From Adiantum capillus-veneris (lineage: Eukaryota > Streptophyta > Polypodiopsida > Polypodiales > Pteridaceae): DNA of 64,000 bases. Location of the stretch: assembly GCA_014529385.2 (NCBI GenBank), contig CM043966.1:39426037-39490036 (forward strand). The letters run 5' to 3'. A program made the translations under genes and the position numbers. This document shows, one piece after another, positions 1 to 8,625 of the stretch; position 1 is the first letter of the stretch; each line of letters begins with the position of its first letter. The notes under the pieces were generated by a model. The model searched no databases, was not told the DNA's origin, and saw only the letters and a program-made list of their open reading frames with translations.

Positions 1-392
1 AATGGTAACTTTGCACTTAGATGTAAGCTTTAGTGACTACCTTGCATTTTTCGGTTTAAGCTTTAATGGAAACCTTGCAATTAGGATCAAGTGATAAGAG
101 TATCTATGCATCATAAAGTTAAGCTTCAAAGGTAGATTTTCTCTCGTAAGCTAAGCTTTAATGGTAACTTTGCACTTAGATGCAAGCTTTAGTGACTACC
201 TTGTATTTTAGGTTTAAGCTTTAATGGAAACCTCGCAATTAGGGTTAAGTGCTAAGTGTATCTATGCATCATTAAGTTAAGTTTCAAAGGTAGATTTTCA
301 CTCTTAAGCTAAGAATTAATGGTAACTTTGCACTTAAGTGGAAGCTTTAGTGACTACCTTGTATTTTAGGTTTAAGCTTTAATGGAAAGCTC
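1..392. repeat. Tandem repeat, about 159-bp unit, 2.5 copies
   Basis: The unit beginning AATGGTAACTTTGCACTT starts at 1, 160 and 318, giving spacings of 159 and 158 bp. Copies differ by scattered substitutions, and the array runs off the left edge of the window. Each unit contains two related sub-blocks, each starting TTTAATGG. No coding potential is seen. A unit near nucleosome length suggests a satellite, but only 2.5 copies are visible. Confidence 0.85.
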
Positions 393-1640
393 GAAAACTC
401 CTAAATTATAGGATGACTTTCTAGCTTCTAAAATGGAAAGCTAGGCACCATAAAAAAAGAGTAGTTGCCTAATCTCGATAGAAGTAGTTCAATTTTTGGT
501 ATTGAAGAGTATTTGTAAAAGTTGTCAATTTCAAGTTTGTTTGCAAATACGGGATGGGGGAGATAGGGGATAACTTCGCGGAATTGACCTCCGTGTTGTT
601 TTGAACTGAAAACTCTACAAGCTTCCATGGAGATGTCCCATGGATGGCAAAGGATTGCAAAAACCTGGGAATCGACAAAACGGGGATTGAACTTAAAAAG
701 TTGGCATTTTTGAAGAGACATTGACCATCAAATGCCTATGGAAAAAACTTGCTTGTATTTTCTAAATAAACTTGGCTGGTAGATAATTAATGAAAGTAGG
801 AATTAAGGTTGATAAATAAATGAACCTGAAAATTACCAACTAGGAGTTAAAAAGGAATCTCGAGAGGTGATAGGGATAGCCCATTGCAAAACATAGATTT
901 AACTAGGAGTTTTGAAGATTGTCTGGAAATGACCGGAAACCAAGATGGATCTTCTTGGGGTCAATTGATTGAAAGGCCAGCCCATTGAGAGGATTCTCTT
1001 GGGGAACTTGACGGAGATTGGCCCTTTTCGGCTAGGGCAGCGTAACCGGCAAGTTGTTATACGTAGATCATTCATGCCCAAGGGATAAGGGATGAAACGA
1101 TTTGTTTTATTTTTGCGGAGCCGGGTGAAGTACCCGCGGTATTTTATTGGAAATCGGCCATAATCCGGGTATGGCCTGATGCCAATAGTTGGATGAGAAG
1201 GTCATGCTTAGGGAGGATGATGTGAATTTAATTAAGAAAATTTGTTCGACTTGGTTGCTTAAAAAGGAACTGGAAAGGCTACGAATATAGGGGCTATCCT
1301 ATGCATCTGTCACCAGATGGTGCTATACCTCTCGAAATAAAATGCTTAGGAAGGAATGATTAAATTACTTGATGAGCCTTTCCCAAACACTTAATTCTGG
1401 GAAATATTGTGAAGGTGCTGTCATTTTGATGGCTTGTAACTGATTATCTTGGCTTGAATGGGGAGGCAAGATGAATTGGTTGAAACTAAATGTGCTGCAT
1501 GATTAGTTAGGAAAGTACTAATTATAGCAAATAAAGGAAAGAAAATGAATTAAAAGTTTTTAAATAAAGATCTGGTGGGAACATCCAGATGAATTTCTCT
1601 GAATGAGGGTATGCAACAAATTGCATGCTGCTTGTTGTTT
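393..1640. other. Stretch without a recognisable gene
   Basis: Only short ORFs occur here (up to 97 codons on the minus strand at 428-721), and none resembles a known family. The sequence is moderately AT-rich and has no obvious tandem structure. The start of the E1 5' LTR may lie within it, because I could not place that boundary. Confidence 0.5.
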
Positions 1641-1954
1641 GATGATGTCTATTAACCCTCGTGGCTCACGGACACCCTATCGCCTACGACGGACACTGTA
1701 ACCGTATTATTTATTTAAGTAGAGTCAGGCACCGGGCTTGTCGGTCCAATAGGGAAAGGTAGAGTGATCGCCGATGAGAGGCGCACTCTAACACGAACAT
1801 GCTAGGGTTAGTTGGCTAAGCATGGGCGCCCAAGTGTGAATGGGGTGAGCTCACATAAAAGCCAATTAAACCTAAAATTGAGTCATTCTCTCTCATTGTG
1901 CAATAGAAGCTGCTCTTGCTCCATCTCCACCTTCTCCTTCACGATCTGCTTGTG

Positions 1955-2045
<91 letters not shown>

Positions 2046-2291
2046 GAGTGTGTGTGCGATCGAGCATTGTGGCGGCACGATGGCGGCGAGGCGGTTGAGT
2101 GCGGCGTAGCGGCATCTCCCTCTTCTTCGCGGCGAGGAATCCTCTACGGCAGGAGCATCAGGCGGTGAGTGACACACCATTGCCCTCTTTGAGCTTACTA
2201 GTTAAACTAGTTGTGTGCTTGGTGCCGTCTGCGGCTCGCACACGGTGTATCAGCAATTCCCTTGCTTCGACAGTGCGGCAAGGAGCGCACA
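1640..2291 (+). mobile_element. 5' LTR of E1 (left boundary uncertain)
   Basis: The right boundary is the CA at 2290-2291, five bases before the PBS. A TATA-like CACATAAAAGCC lies near 1851-1862, consistent with U3/R. A long TG/GA microsatellite at 1951-2058 falls in the presumed R-U5. No second copy of this LTR occurs in the window, so the left end cannot be found by comparison. The value 1640 is only where the base composition shifts. Confidence 0.5.
1951..2058. repeat. (TG)n-(GA)n compound microsatellite
   Basis: About 38 bp of TG dinucleotides run directly into about 50 bp of GA dinucleotides, then GTGAGAGTGTGTGTG. It lies in the downstream part of the E1 LTR. The long open frames over it on both strands are artefacts of the dinucleotide repeat. 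Confidence 0.95.
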
Positions 2292-2295
2292 TTTT

Positions 2296-2313
2296 TGGCG
2301 CCGCTGCCGGGGA
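2296..2313 (+). promoter_or_regulatory. Primer-binding site of E1, tRNA-Asp type
   Basis: TGGCGCCGCTGCCGGGGA matches the complement of the plant tRNA-Asp 3' end (as I recall it, TGGCGCCGTTGCCGGGGA) with one mismatch. This primer is common in plant Athila/Tat-type gypsy elements. It sits just inside the LTR end, as a minus-strand primer site should. Confidence 0.85.
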
Positions 2314-2746
2314 ATAGCCCTGCACTAAGCCCAAGAGGCACTTTGTGCTTCTTGTATGAGTGGTTTGCAGTAGGAAAGAAGAGGGAGAGGAAGGCGTATT
2401 TTTTCTGCAAGTTGTTAATTCTGTTTTTCTGTTGCGCACAATTTGCATTTTCTGTTTTTCTGCTGCGTACATTTAGTATTAGTTAGACAGCTAGCAAAAT
2501 TCTGTTTTTCTGTTTGCACACAGTTAGCATTAGTCACACAGTTAGCATTTCTTGCGTTTTTTTGCATTTTCTGTGCTTTCACTACACAGTTCTGTGAAGT
2601 TTCAATTTCTGCATTTTCTGGAAAAAAAAAAACCGGGAAAAAAAACATGAGCGAGGGGGAGGTTAGATTTTCGAAAATAAAAAACGTGAGTTATAAAAAC
2701 AGATGGGTTGGTTTGTATAAAAGTTAGATCGGGATCGGGATCATTT

Positions 2747-2797
2747 CCCCAAGCCCAAGCCCAAGTCCAAGCCCAAGCCCATGCCCAGGCCCAGGCC
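2747..2797. repeat. CCCAAG hexanucleotide minisatellite
   Basis: Imperfect tandem copies of CCCAAG with CCCAGG and CCCATG variants lie in the E1 untranslated leader. On the minus strand they give an artefactual Ala-Trp repeat in an ORF. Confidence 0.8.
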
Positions 2798-3173
2798 TCA
2801 GTCCTATGATATATACTAGACTCACTCTTATATATATACCCTACCTCCTCAAGAGGGAATGAGAGCATGTGGGACAAGTCCTCCACTCTCCTCCCTTCTC
2901 TTCCCACTTGCACCTTTAGACTTGCTATTTGGAGCCTAGTTCCCCAGCTAGGAAAAGACTGTTTCGGGCTTTTCTGGAGCAAAATAGAACCAAACGGTGG
3001 GCTGTAAAGCACAGCGCGTCCCTCCTAGCAATACGCTCATTTCGAGCTATCACACGGCCCATTCCACGATACGCTCTAAAAAATATAGCAAAAAAACAAA
3101 CAAAAAACACGCTAAAAACTAGTCACAAGGCCTCCTAGAGCAGCTTTTTGACACCTTAGGGTATCAAAAGCAC

Positions 3174-6100
3174 ATGCACTTACGCTCTGGGCGGGTGCTA
3201 GAACACGAGCATATTGAGGGTTCCTCTGTTCATACGAACACCCATTACCCATCCACGATAGGATCTAGACCCTCAGCGGGGACACAAGGTAGCACCACCC
3301 AAGACCCTAAAATAGCCGCTAGTGATTCCTCCTCCGACTCAGAAATCATGGAAGCATACCCTACCCAAAACACTGAGAGAGAAGGCCATGCACCTCCCGA
3401 AGCTCCACAGCCTAGTACTGGTATGTTTAGCCGTTTCATGGAAACATTAGGTAGAGCTACTCGCTCGGAACCTGATGCAAATGAAGCACATGAAGGGGGT
3501 GGGGAAGTGGACTCTCCTTTCACATCGCACGTGGACCCCACACCCCCAAAGAGTGTCCATGTGGATATCCTGCCAACTTCTTACCAAGAAGGCCCTGTTG
3601 AGCTGCCTCCTTCAGAAGTTCCCTCTAGAGTACCGTTGGTGACAAGTAAAACCACGGGGAGCAACATTGCTTCTACCTCACAAGAAACCGTTAACACATC
3701 GACTCTAGAAGGATTGTTCATTAATGATCATTGGACATACGACCTCCACACTGAGGTGTTGACGGATCTACACTCTGGCCACGCCTACCATGTAGGATGG
3801 ATAGAGATTGTACAATCCACCTCTAGTGCCACGAGCATCGAAGATCAACAGAAAATGATCTGTAATGTTATCCATGGCATTATTCAATCAGAAAGGCAAA
3901 ACCGAGGGATAAATATACTCTCAACTGGCCCCATGAGATTTCTGGATACGAGCAAGGCTCAACAGCCTACTCTATCACAAATGGAGACTCCTCTAATGAG
4001 CCCCATGGACCCATCTTACGTCATTTCACCTGGGGTCTCTATGCAATCTGAGCCTCCGAGCGACAACTTTAGCTTCCCTAACTTGGCTCAACCCTCTATT
4101 AAGGAAAACACAGTGCTCACTCCAGGGATAAGCCTGACAGAGAATGTACCAATGACATCTACGGTTAGCGCAATGCCACTACCTAGTGTTGTAGTACCTA
4201 ATATGGGGCCTCGACCGTATGTGCCTCTAGCCCCTTATGCACACATGGCCCCCACACCTCCAATTGTACCACTTGTTTATGCTCCTCGAGTGCCGCTCCC
4301 TAGCCCTTATCCGAGTGGACCTATGCCCGGTTATGTTCCATATCCTGCATCATCCACACATATGCCAAGACCGGTACCCGTCCCTCTCCCACATATGATT
4401 CCAAGAGTACCTCCACCGGCCCTACCTCCTCACATAGGTGACTTGGCAGCGTTTGCTCAAACCATAGGTCGATCTATCGTGGAAAATATGCGTCATGCAT
4501 CTGATAGAGAGCCTAGAAGTAAGGCAGTACAAATTGCCAAACTCACGCAAAAATTCAATGGGGACGAAGATGCTAGAAAACACATTGAAGTGTTTGAACA
4601 AGTATGTGATTCCTTAGGGGAATGCAACGAACTACATAAGTGCAATGCCTTAAGCTTGACATTAAGTGGGAAGGCTAGAGATTGGTATAGAACCCTAAGG
4701 GTGGACGAGAAAACAATCTACCCTACCCTTCGAAGGTTGTTTCTAAAGGAGTACATACGAGAAGGTGTGCTTTGGGGTGTAGCATCTCAGCTACAGAAGG
4801 CCGAACGTAAGGAAGGAGAGTCAGTAAGGGACTTCATTAGTCGTCTAAAGCACTTAAACTCTCGCTGCCCTGTAAATGAGCGCTTCAACAATAACCAACT
4901 GCTTGATCGATTCATTCGAGGGTTGAGGAATGAAGGAATCTATAATGGACTAGTGATTAGAGGTATCACAACCTTGGAAGATGTCACTGCCAATGCAATC
5001 CAATTAGAGGACAACTTGATGATAGTAGGCATGAGGGTGTCTACTGACACGAGATCCACTAGCTCACAAGCCATTGAGTATGAACCCATGACTGCAAAGC
5101 CCATTGCCAATGAGCCAAAGGTATTTGAGACATTCTTGACAGACCTCACCAAGGCAATCCAAGAGTCTCTTAAGGATAATCGACCCCCTCAAAATAGTCA
5201 CATGTATCCAAGAAGGGAGCAACAATGGTGTTCCATTTGCTCAGGTCCACATAGCACTAGTGAGTGCCCTACGTTTAGAGTAAAATTTAATGGAACTTGC
5301 AACGCATGTGGTAGGTATGGTCACCAAGCTAAGGATTGTTTAATGATCAAACGTATTATGGCAAATAGACCACCTGTAGCCTGGACGGATGCACCTCGAG
5401 CTCCTGTATTGATGCCTGCTCCACCTGTTGAGAAACTACCGCAACACATGGTCCCTAGATCTCAAAATGTTGTACAAGCTACACTACTACCACCTCTTGT
5501 GCTAGGACCGCAGCCCCCGCATCCAAGAGTCGCCTCTATGAACCAAGTGGGTTGCGAGCCATCAAATGCTTATGCAGATGGCTGTGAGGAGGAAATAGAC
5601 ACTAGTATTGCCTACGGACTTAATACATTGGAAGAGTGTCCTATATACTACATGGAAGATTGTTGGGGGCAAGTCAAGCCGGTTTATCAAGCTGCTGCTC
5701 TTGCATCCAGAGGTCAAAATATCAACACCCAGGCTAGGAGGCCACCTCTTCAATGCTACGAGTGTGGTGGACCACATCGGGCAGCGGAGTGCCCTATTAG
5801 GCTGCAAAAGAATGCTGCACAGATGCAAATGAATCAAGGGAGCACGTCTGCAATGCCAATACTCACATGTAATCGTTGTGGCATAGATCACTTGATTGCC
5901 CAATGCCCCTATAACCCAAATGCGCCTAAAATCACACCCCTAAATTTGGTCAAAATTGCTAGTGTGACATCGCCAATATCACCCGTCGCACCCGCTTATG
6001 CGATTACACGGTCCATGCTTCAAGGGCCAGGCCATATCCTCGAAGAGAGAGATACCGCGTCAGTTATCCAAGCAAAGAAAAAGAAGACGCGAAGGAAGAG

Positions 6101-7955
6101 GTCGCAGAATACGGGAAATTCAAAGCCAAGTTCCAAAACAAACATAGGAATAGGAGATGACCCCGTGTATATGAATGACCTCGAGCATGATTCAGATTCA
6201 ATCGAGACAATGGAGACTAGAACCAATACCACAAAGGGAAAGACCGACAAAGAAAACCGTAACATGGAACCAAATGAAAACCGAATAAGAGAAAACCATA
6301 AAGAGCCTCTGAAAACACAACAAGTGTTTCCAAATCCAATCCAAGACCCCCAAGATAAACCACAGGGGCAAAAAGGGAAGAATCGTAAAAAGAAGATTGG
6401 GACGTATCCAAACCCAGTAGACGAGATTGAGCAGGTGAAACATCTAAGAGGTTTAGTGGAGGAGACTCAAAGGAAACTAGAACCAGAACCCATGCATGTC
6501 AAAATTCATGACACAGTGTTTTCCACGCAAGTTCATCCACCCCACATGAACCATAGACCGTTAGCCATATCTAGTATCATCCAAGAAGGGAGTGAGGATG
6601 GGGCATCAGAAAGTGAGCATACAGCTTTCTTGTTGGAAAGGATGTTTAACGAAGGAATACCTGATCCCATTGAGGAATATGAGATCCCATCCTCACCAGT
6701 TCCTAGTCAAGGACCTACACCCTGCAAAATGCCAATGAATGTTGCCAAACTAGTGGACTTCATGTCTTCTGAGGTCCGAACCACGATCATAGCAAAGCTG
6801 TATGGAGATCCTGAGTTATTCCTTACACTTCGAGCATTCCTTAACGGAGAGCTACGAAAGGGATTACCGCAGTTTGCGCAACCAAATAGGCCTGACTCGA
6901 TTATGATTGATGAGGAAAATCATGTGCAATCACTTGACTTAGATGGACACGAGTCTGTGATCGAGGTACCCATTAACGAATTAGGGCAGTATTTTGAAGG
7001 CGACGAGTCTAATGCGACCCTACCCATCACTACCAAGGGATTAACTATAAAGGGAATTCTTGATGGTGGTGCGGGAGTTAGCATCGTTACAAAAGATTGT
7101 TGGGAATCCATGGGAAAACCCCGCCTCAGTGTTACTAACATTGTGGTAAAGATGGCAAATGGTACCATAGCCAAACCTATGGGGATGCTCAAGGATCTTA
7201 AGATCAAAGTTCTAGGACACAAGGTAGGACACACGTTCATTGTAATGGATTTCTCTAAACACCTTATGTCATATGAAATGATTTTAGGACGACCATTCAT
7301 GAGGGAAGCACAAATGGTTCATGATTGGTCTAAAAATCATGTCTATTTGCAATTCCAAGACTCTGTCCTTAGAGTGGATTTGGTGACTGGTAAGGTACAC
7401 CCCTTAGGAAGTAAAACCATTATTGATCATCGCTCTAACACCACAGTTCACTCGGCCCCACTACAATATTGTTACACTTGTAAGAAGGATACAGACATTG
7501 GCCAAGATTCTCCTTACATGGATGTGTTACCGGGTATGACGGAATCAGACAACGTAGACTGGGTACACCTAGCTGCAACCATAGATACCTGGGGAAATAG
7601 AGGAACCACTTGGGTCACACCAGAGGGGGAAGAGGTACCACAAATTGCACCTCTGAACATGATAAGTGCCATACATGCATCTTCTGAGGGCAAGGCAATT
7701 GTGGACCAATCTGACAGTGACACAGATAGCTCAATAGAAGACTTTGACCAACACGACTTGGACACTGACTCCCAGAGTGAAACGGATTCTGAATCTCATG
7801 AATTAGAGAGTGGAGCAAGTTCAGAGTCAAAAAATTCGGAAGGACCGAGCACATCAACCGATGATAGCTCCCCTGAGAGTGAAGAGGACACCAACGAGGA
7901 CTCCTTTAGTGAGCCAGATCTAAATGCAAATCAAAAGCAGGTCTTAAAAAACTAG
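3174..7955 (+). CDS. E1 gag-protease polyprotein, 1593 aa, uninterrupted
   Basis: This encodes the capsid/nucleocapsid and aspartic protease part of a Ty3/gypsy polyprotein. The start MHLRSGRV resembles the N-termini of plant gypsy Gag proteins. A long proline-rich region (about residues 300-430) precedes the Gag domain (about 450-630; motifs KFNGDEDA, GESVRDFI, NSRCP). Four cysteine knuckles follow: CX2CX3HX4C near 686, canonical CX2CX4HX4C near 708, and CX2CX3HX4C near 861 and 899. A basic region leads to the protease, whose active-site segment ILDGGAGVSIV lies near 1295, with LGRPFM later. The last 100 residues are acidic and Ser-rich. The frame ends a few bases before the junction with the E2 LTR, so the C-terminus may be fortuitous. 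A 4.8 kb intact frame suggests young sequence. The E2 protease block is a clear relative (GEYYEGEEGN versus GQYFEGDESN). Confidence 0.85.
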   Translation: MHLRSGRVLEHEHIEGSSVHTNTHYPSTIGSRPSAGTQGSTTQDPKIAASDSSSDSEIMEAYPTQNTEREGHAPPEAPQPSTGMFSRFMETLGRATRSEPDANEAHEGGGEVDSPFTSHVDPTPPKSVHVDILPTSYQEGPVELPPSEVPSRVPLVTSKTTGSNIASTSQETVNTSTLEGLFINDHWTYDLHTEVLTDLHSGHAYHVGWIEIVQSTSSATSIEDQQKMICNVIHGIIQSERQNRGINILSTGPMRFLDTSKAQQPTLSQMETPLMSPMDPSYVISPGVSMQSEPPSDNFSFPNLAQPSIKENTVLTPGISLTENVPMTSTVSAMPLPSVVVPNMGPRPYVPLAPYAHMAPTPPIVPLVYAPRVPLPSPYPSGPMPGYVPYPASSTHMPRPVPVPLPHMIPRVPPPALPPHIGDLAAFAQTIGRSIVENMRHASDREPRSKAVQIAKLTQKFNGDEDARKHIEVFEQVCDSLGECNELHKCNALSLTLSGKARDWYRTLRVDEKTIYPTLRRLFLKEYIREGVLWGVASQLQKAERKEGESVRDFISRLKHLNSRCPVNERFNNNQLLDRFIRGLRNEGIYNGLVIRGITTLEDVTANAIQLEDNLMIVGMRVSTDTRSTSSQAIEYEPMTAKPIANEPKVFETFLTDLTKAIQESLKDNRPPQNSHMYPRREQQWCSICSGPHSTSECPTFRVKFNGTCNACGRYGHQAKDCLMIKRIMANRPPVAWTDAPRAPVLMPAPPVEKLPQHMVPRSQNVVQATLLPPLVLGPQPPHPRVASMNQVGCEPSNAYADGCEEEIDTSIAYGLNTLEECPIYYMEDCWGQVKPVYQAAALASRGQNINTQARRPPLQCYECGGPHRAAECPIRLQKNAAQMQMNQGSTSAMPILTCNRCGIDHLIAQCPYNPNAPKITPLNLVKIASVTSPISPVAPAYAITRSMLQGPGHILEERDTASVIQAKKKKTRRKRSQNTGNSKPSSKTNIGIGDDPVYMNDLEHDSDSIETMETRTNTTKGKTDKENRNMEPNENRIRENHKEPLKTQQVFPNPIQDPQDKPQGQKGKNRKKKIGTYPNPVDEIEQVKHLRGLVEETQRKLEPEPMHVKIHDTVFSTQVHPPHMNHRPLAISSIIQEGSEDGASESEHTAFLLERMFNEGIPDPIEEYEIPSSPVPSQGPTPCKMPMNVAKLVDFMSSEVRTTIIAKLYGDPELFLTLRAFLNGELRKGLPQFAQPNRPDSIMIDEENHVQSLDLDGHESVIEVPINELGQYFEGDESNATLPITTKGLTIKGILDGGAGVSIVTKDCWESMGKPRLSVTNIVVKMANGTIAKPMGMLKDLKIKVLGHKVGHTFIVMDFSKHLMSYEMILGRPFMREAQMVHDWSKNHVYLQFQDSVLRVDLVTGKVHPLGSKTIIDHRSNTTVHSAPLQYCYTCKKDTDIGQDSPYMDVLPGMTESDNVDWVHLAATIDTWGNRGTTWVTPEGEEVPQIAPLNMISAIHASSEGKAIVDQSDSDTDSSIEDFDQHDLDTDSQSETDSESHELESGASSESKNSEGPSTSTDDSSPESEEDTNEDSFSEPDLNANQKQVLKN

Positions 7956-7959
7956 GTCT

Positions 7960-8613
7960 CAAAACTTCTAGGACATGTTTATAAGACCAAAGCACACAGG
8001 CTTACTATCTCAAATCTCACTTTAGGTCAAGTAAAAAAATTGTGATTATTTACAGCAGTGAGTTTTTGACCTAGTCGTTTTCGACCCAGAATGCATCTAA
8101 ATGCTTGGCAATGATGCCCCAATACCTCGTCTATACTTAGTTTTTGATTTTTAATTGTAAATTCCTACTTATGATGAAATTAGGCCACGCATCGGCGATG
8201 CCAAAAGCTACAAAATATCGTGAAATGCTTACATCAATGCGTAGAGCTCTTACTTGTGGTTGCAACACAACAGACGCGACTGCAATGTGACAATTGGGGA
8301 GGCAGTAGGAAGCGCGAGAAGAAGAGAAGTGAGTGCCATTAGCTCACACTTTGGTTCTATTATCCAAAACTTATCAAAAACTTACAAAAATTAGCTTTTA
8401 TACCTTAGCCAAGGTTTTTGGTGGTCAAAACTAATAATCTGGAGCTCTAACTAAAAACATGTTGATACAATCTGGAAGCTTGTAGCCACGGCTCATCAAT
8501 TACAAAGTTTATCCGGAAAATAGGAGTTACAATATTCTCGATTAATCAAAATAATAAATGTTTTTACAATGAGAGCTCCGAAAAATGGTATCCGAGTTAG
8601 CTTGCTGCTAACA
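7960..8613 (-). mobile_element. 3' LTR of E2 (terminal part missing)
   Basis: It is homologous in the same orientation to 42597-43158. On the minus strand it starts TGTTAGCAGCAAGCTAAC, directly after a purine tract. A TATA-like box (minus GGTATAAAAGC) lies near 8394-8407. Compared with the 5' LTR, about 257 bp corresponding to 42340-42596 are missing. The other copy lacks about 85 bp present here near 8429-8514. By eye the shared part differs at roughly 10-15% of positions. Confidence 0.8.
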
Positions 8614-8625
8614 TTTCCCCCTTCT
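8614..8625 (-). promoter_or_regulatory. Polypurine tract of E2
   Basis: On the minus strand AGAAGGGGGAAA abuts the TG of the 3' LTR. This is the expected position and composition of a plus-strand primer for reverse transcription. It supports both the orientation of E2 and the LTR boundary at 8613. Confidence 0.75.

Larger units (their letters stand above)
1640..7957 (+). mobile_element. E1: 3'-truncated Ty3/gypsy LTR retrotransposon
   Basis: The region has, in order, LTR-like sequence with a TATA-like box, a PBS matching the 3' end of tRNA-Asp, an untranslated leader of about 0.9 kb, and one long gag-protease ORF. Reverse transcriptase, RNase H, integrase, PPT and 3' LTR are all absent. The sequence changes abruptly at about 7957-7960 into the truncated 3' LTR of E2, which lies on the opposite strand. 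The related element E2 has a spacer of about 1 kb between protease and RT. E1 ends in the equivalent place, so pol was probably lost by rearrangement rather than never present. The left boundary (1640) is approximate. Confidence 0.7.

Noticed and set aside
1893-2486. Overlapping ORFs on both strands around 1.9-2.5 kb
   Set aside because: Driven by the TG/GA microsatellite and the retrotransposon LTR/leader; no domain.
2602-3012. 136-codon minus-strand ORF with Ala-Trp repeats
   Set aside because: The repeat is the CCCAAG minisatellite read on the other strand.
3174-7955. E1 as a naturally gag-protease-only, non-autonomous element
   Set aside because: The sequence ends at a rearrangement junction with the E2 LTR in the place where the protease-RT spacer would be, so pol was probably lost.
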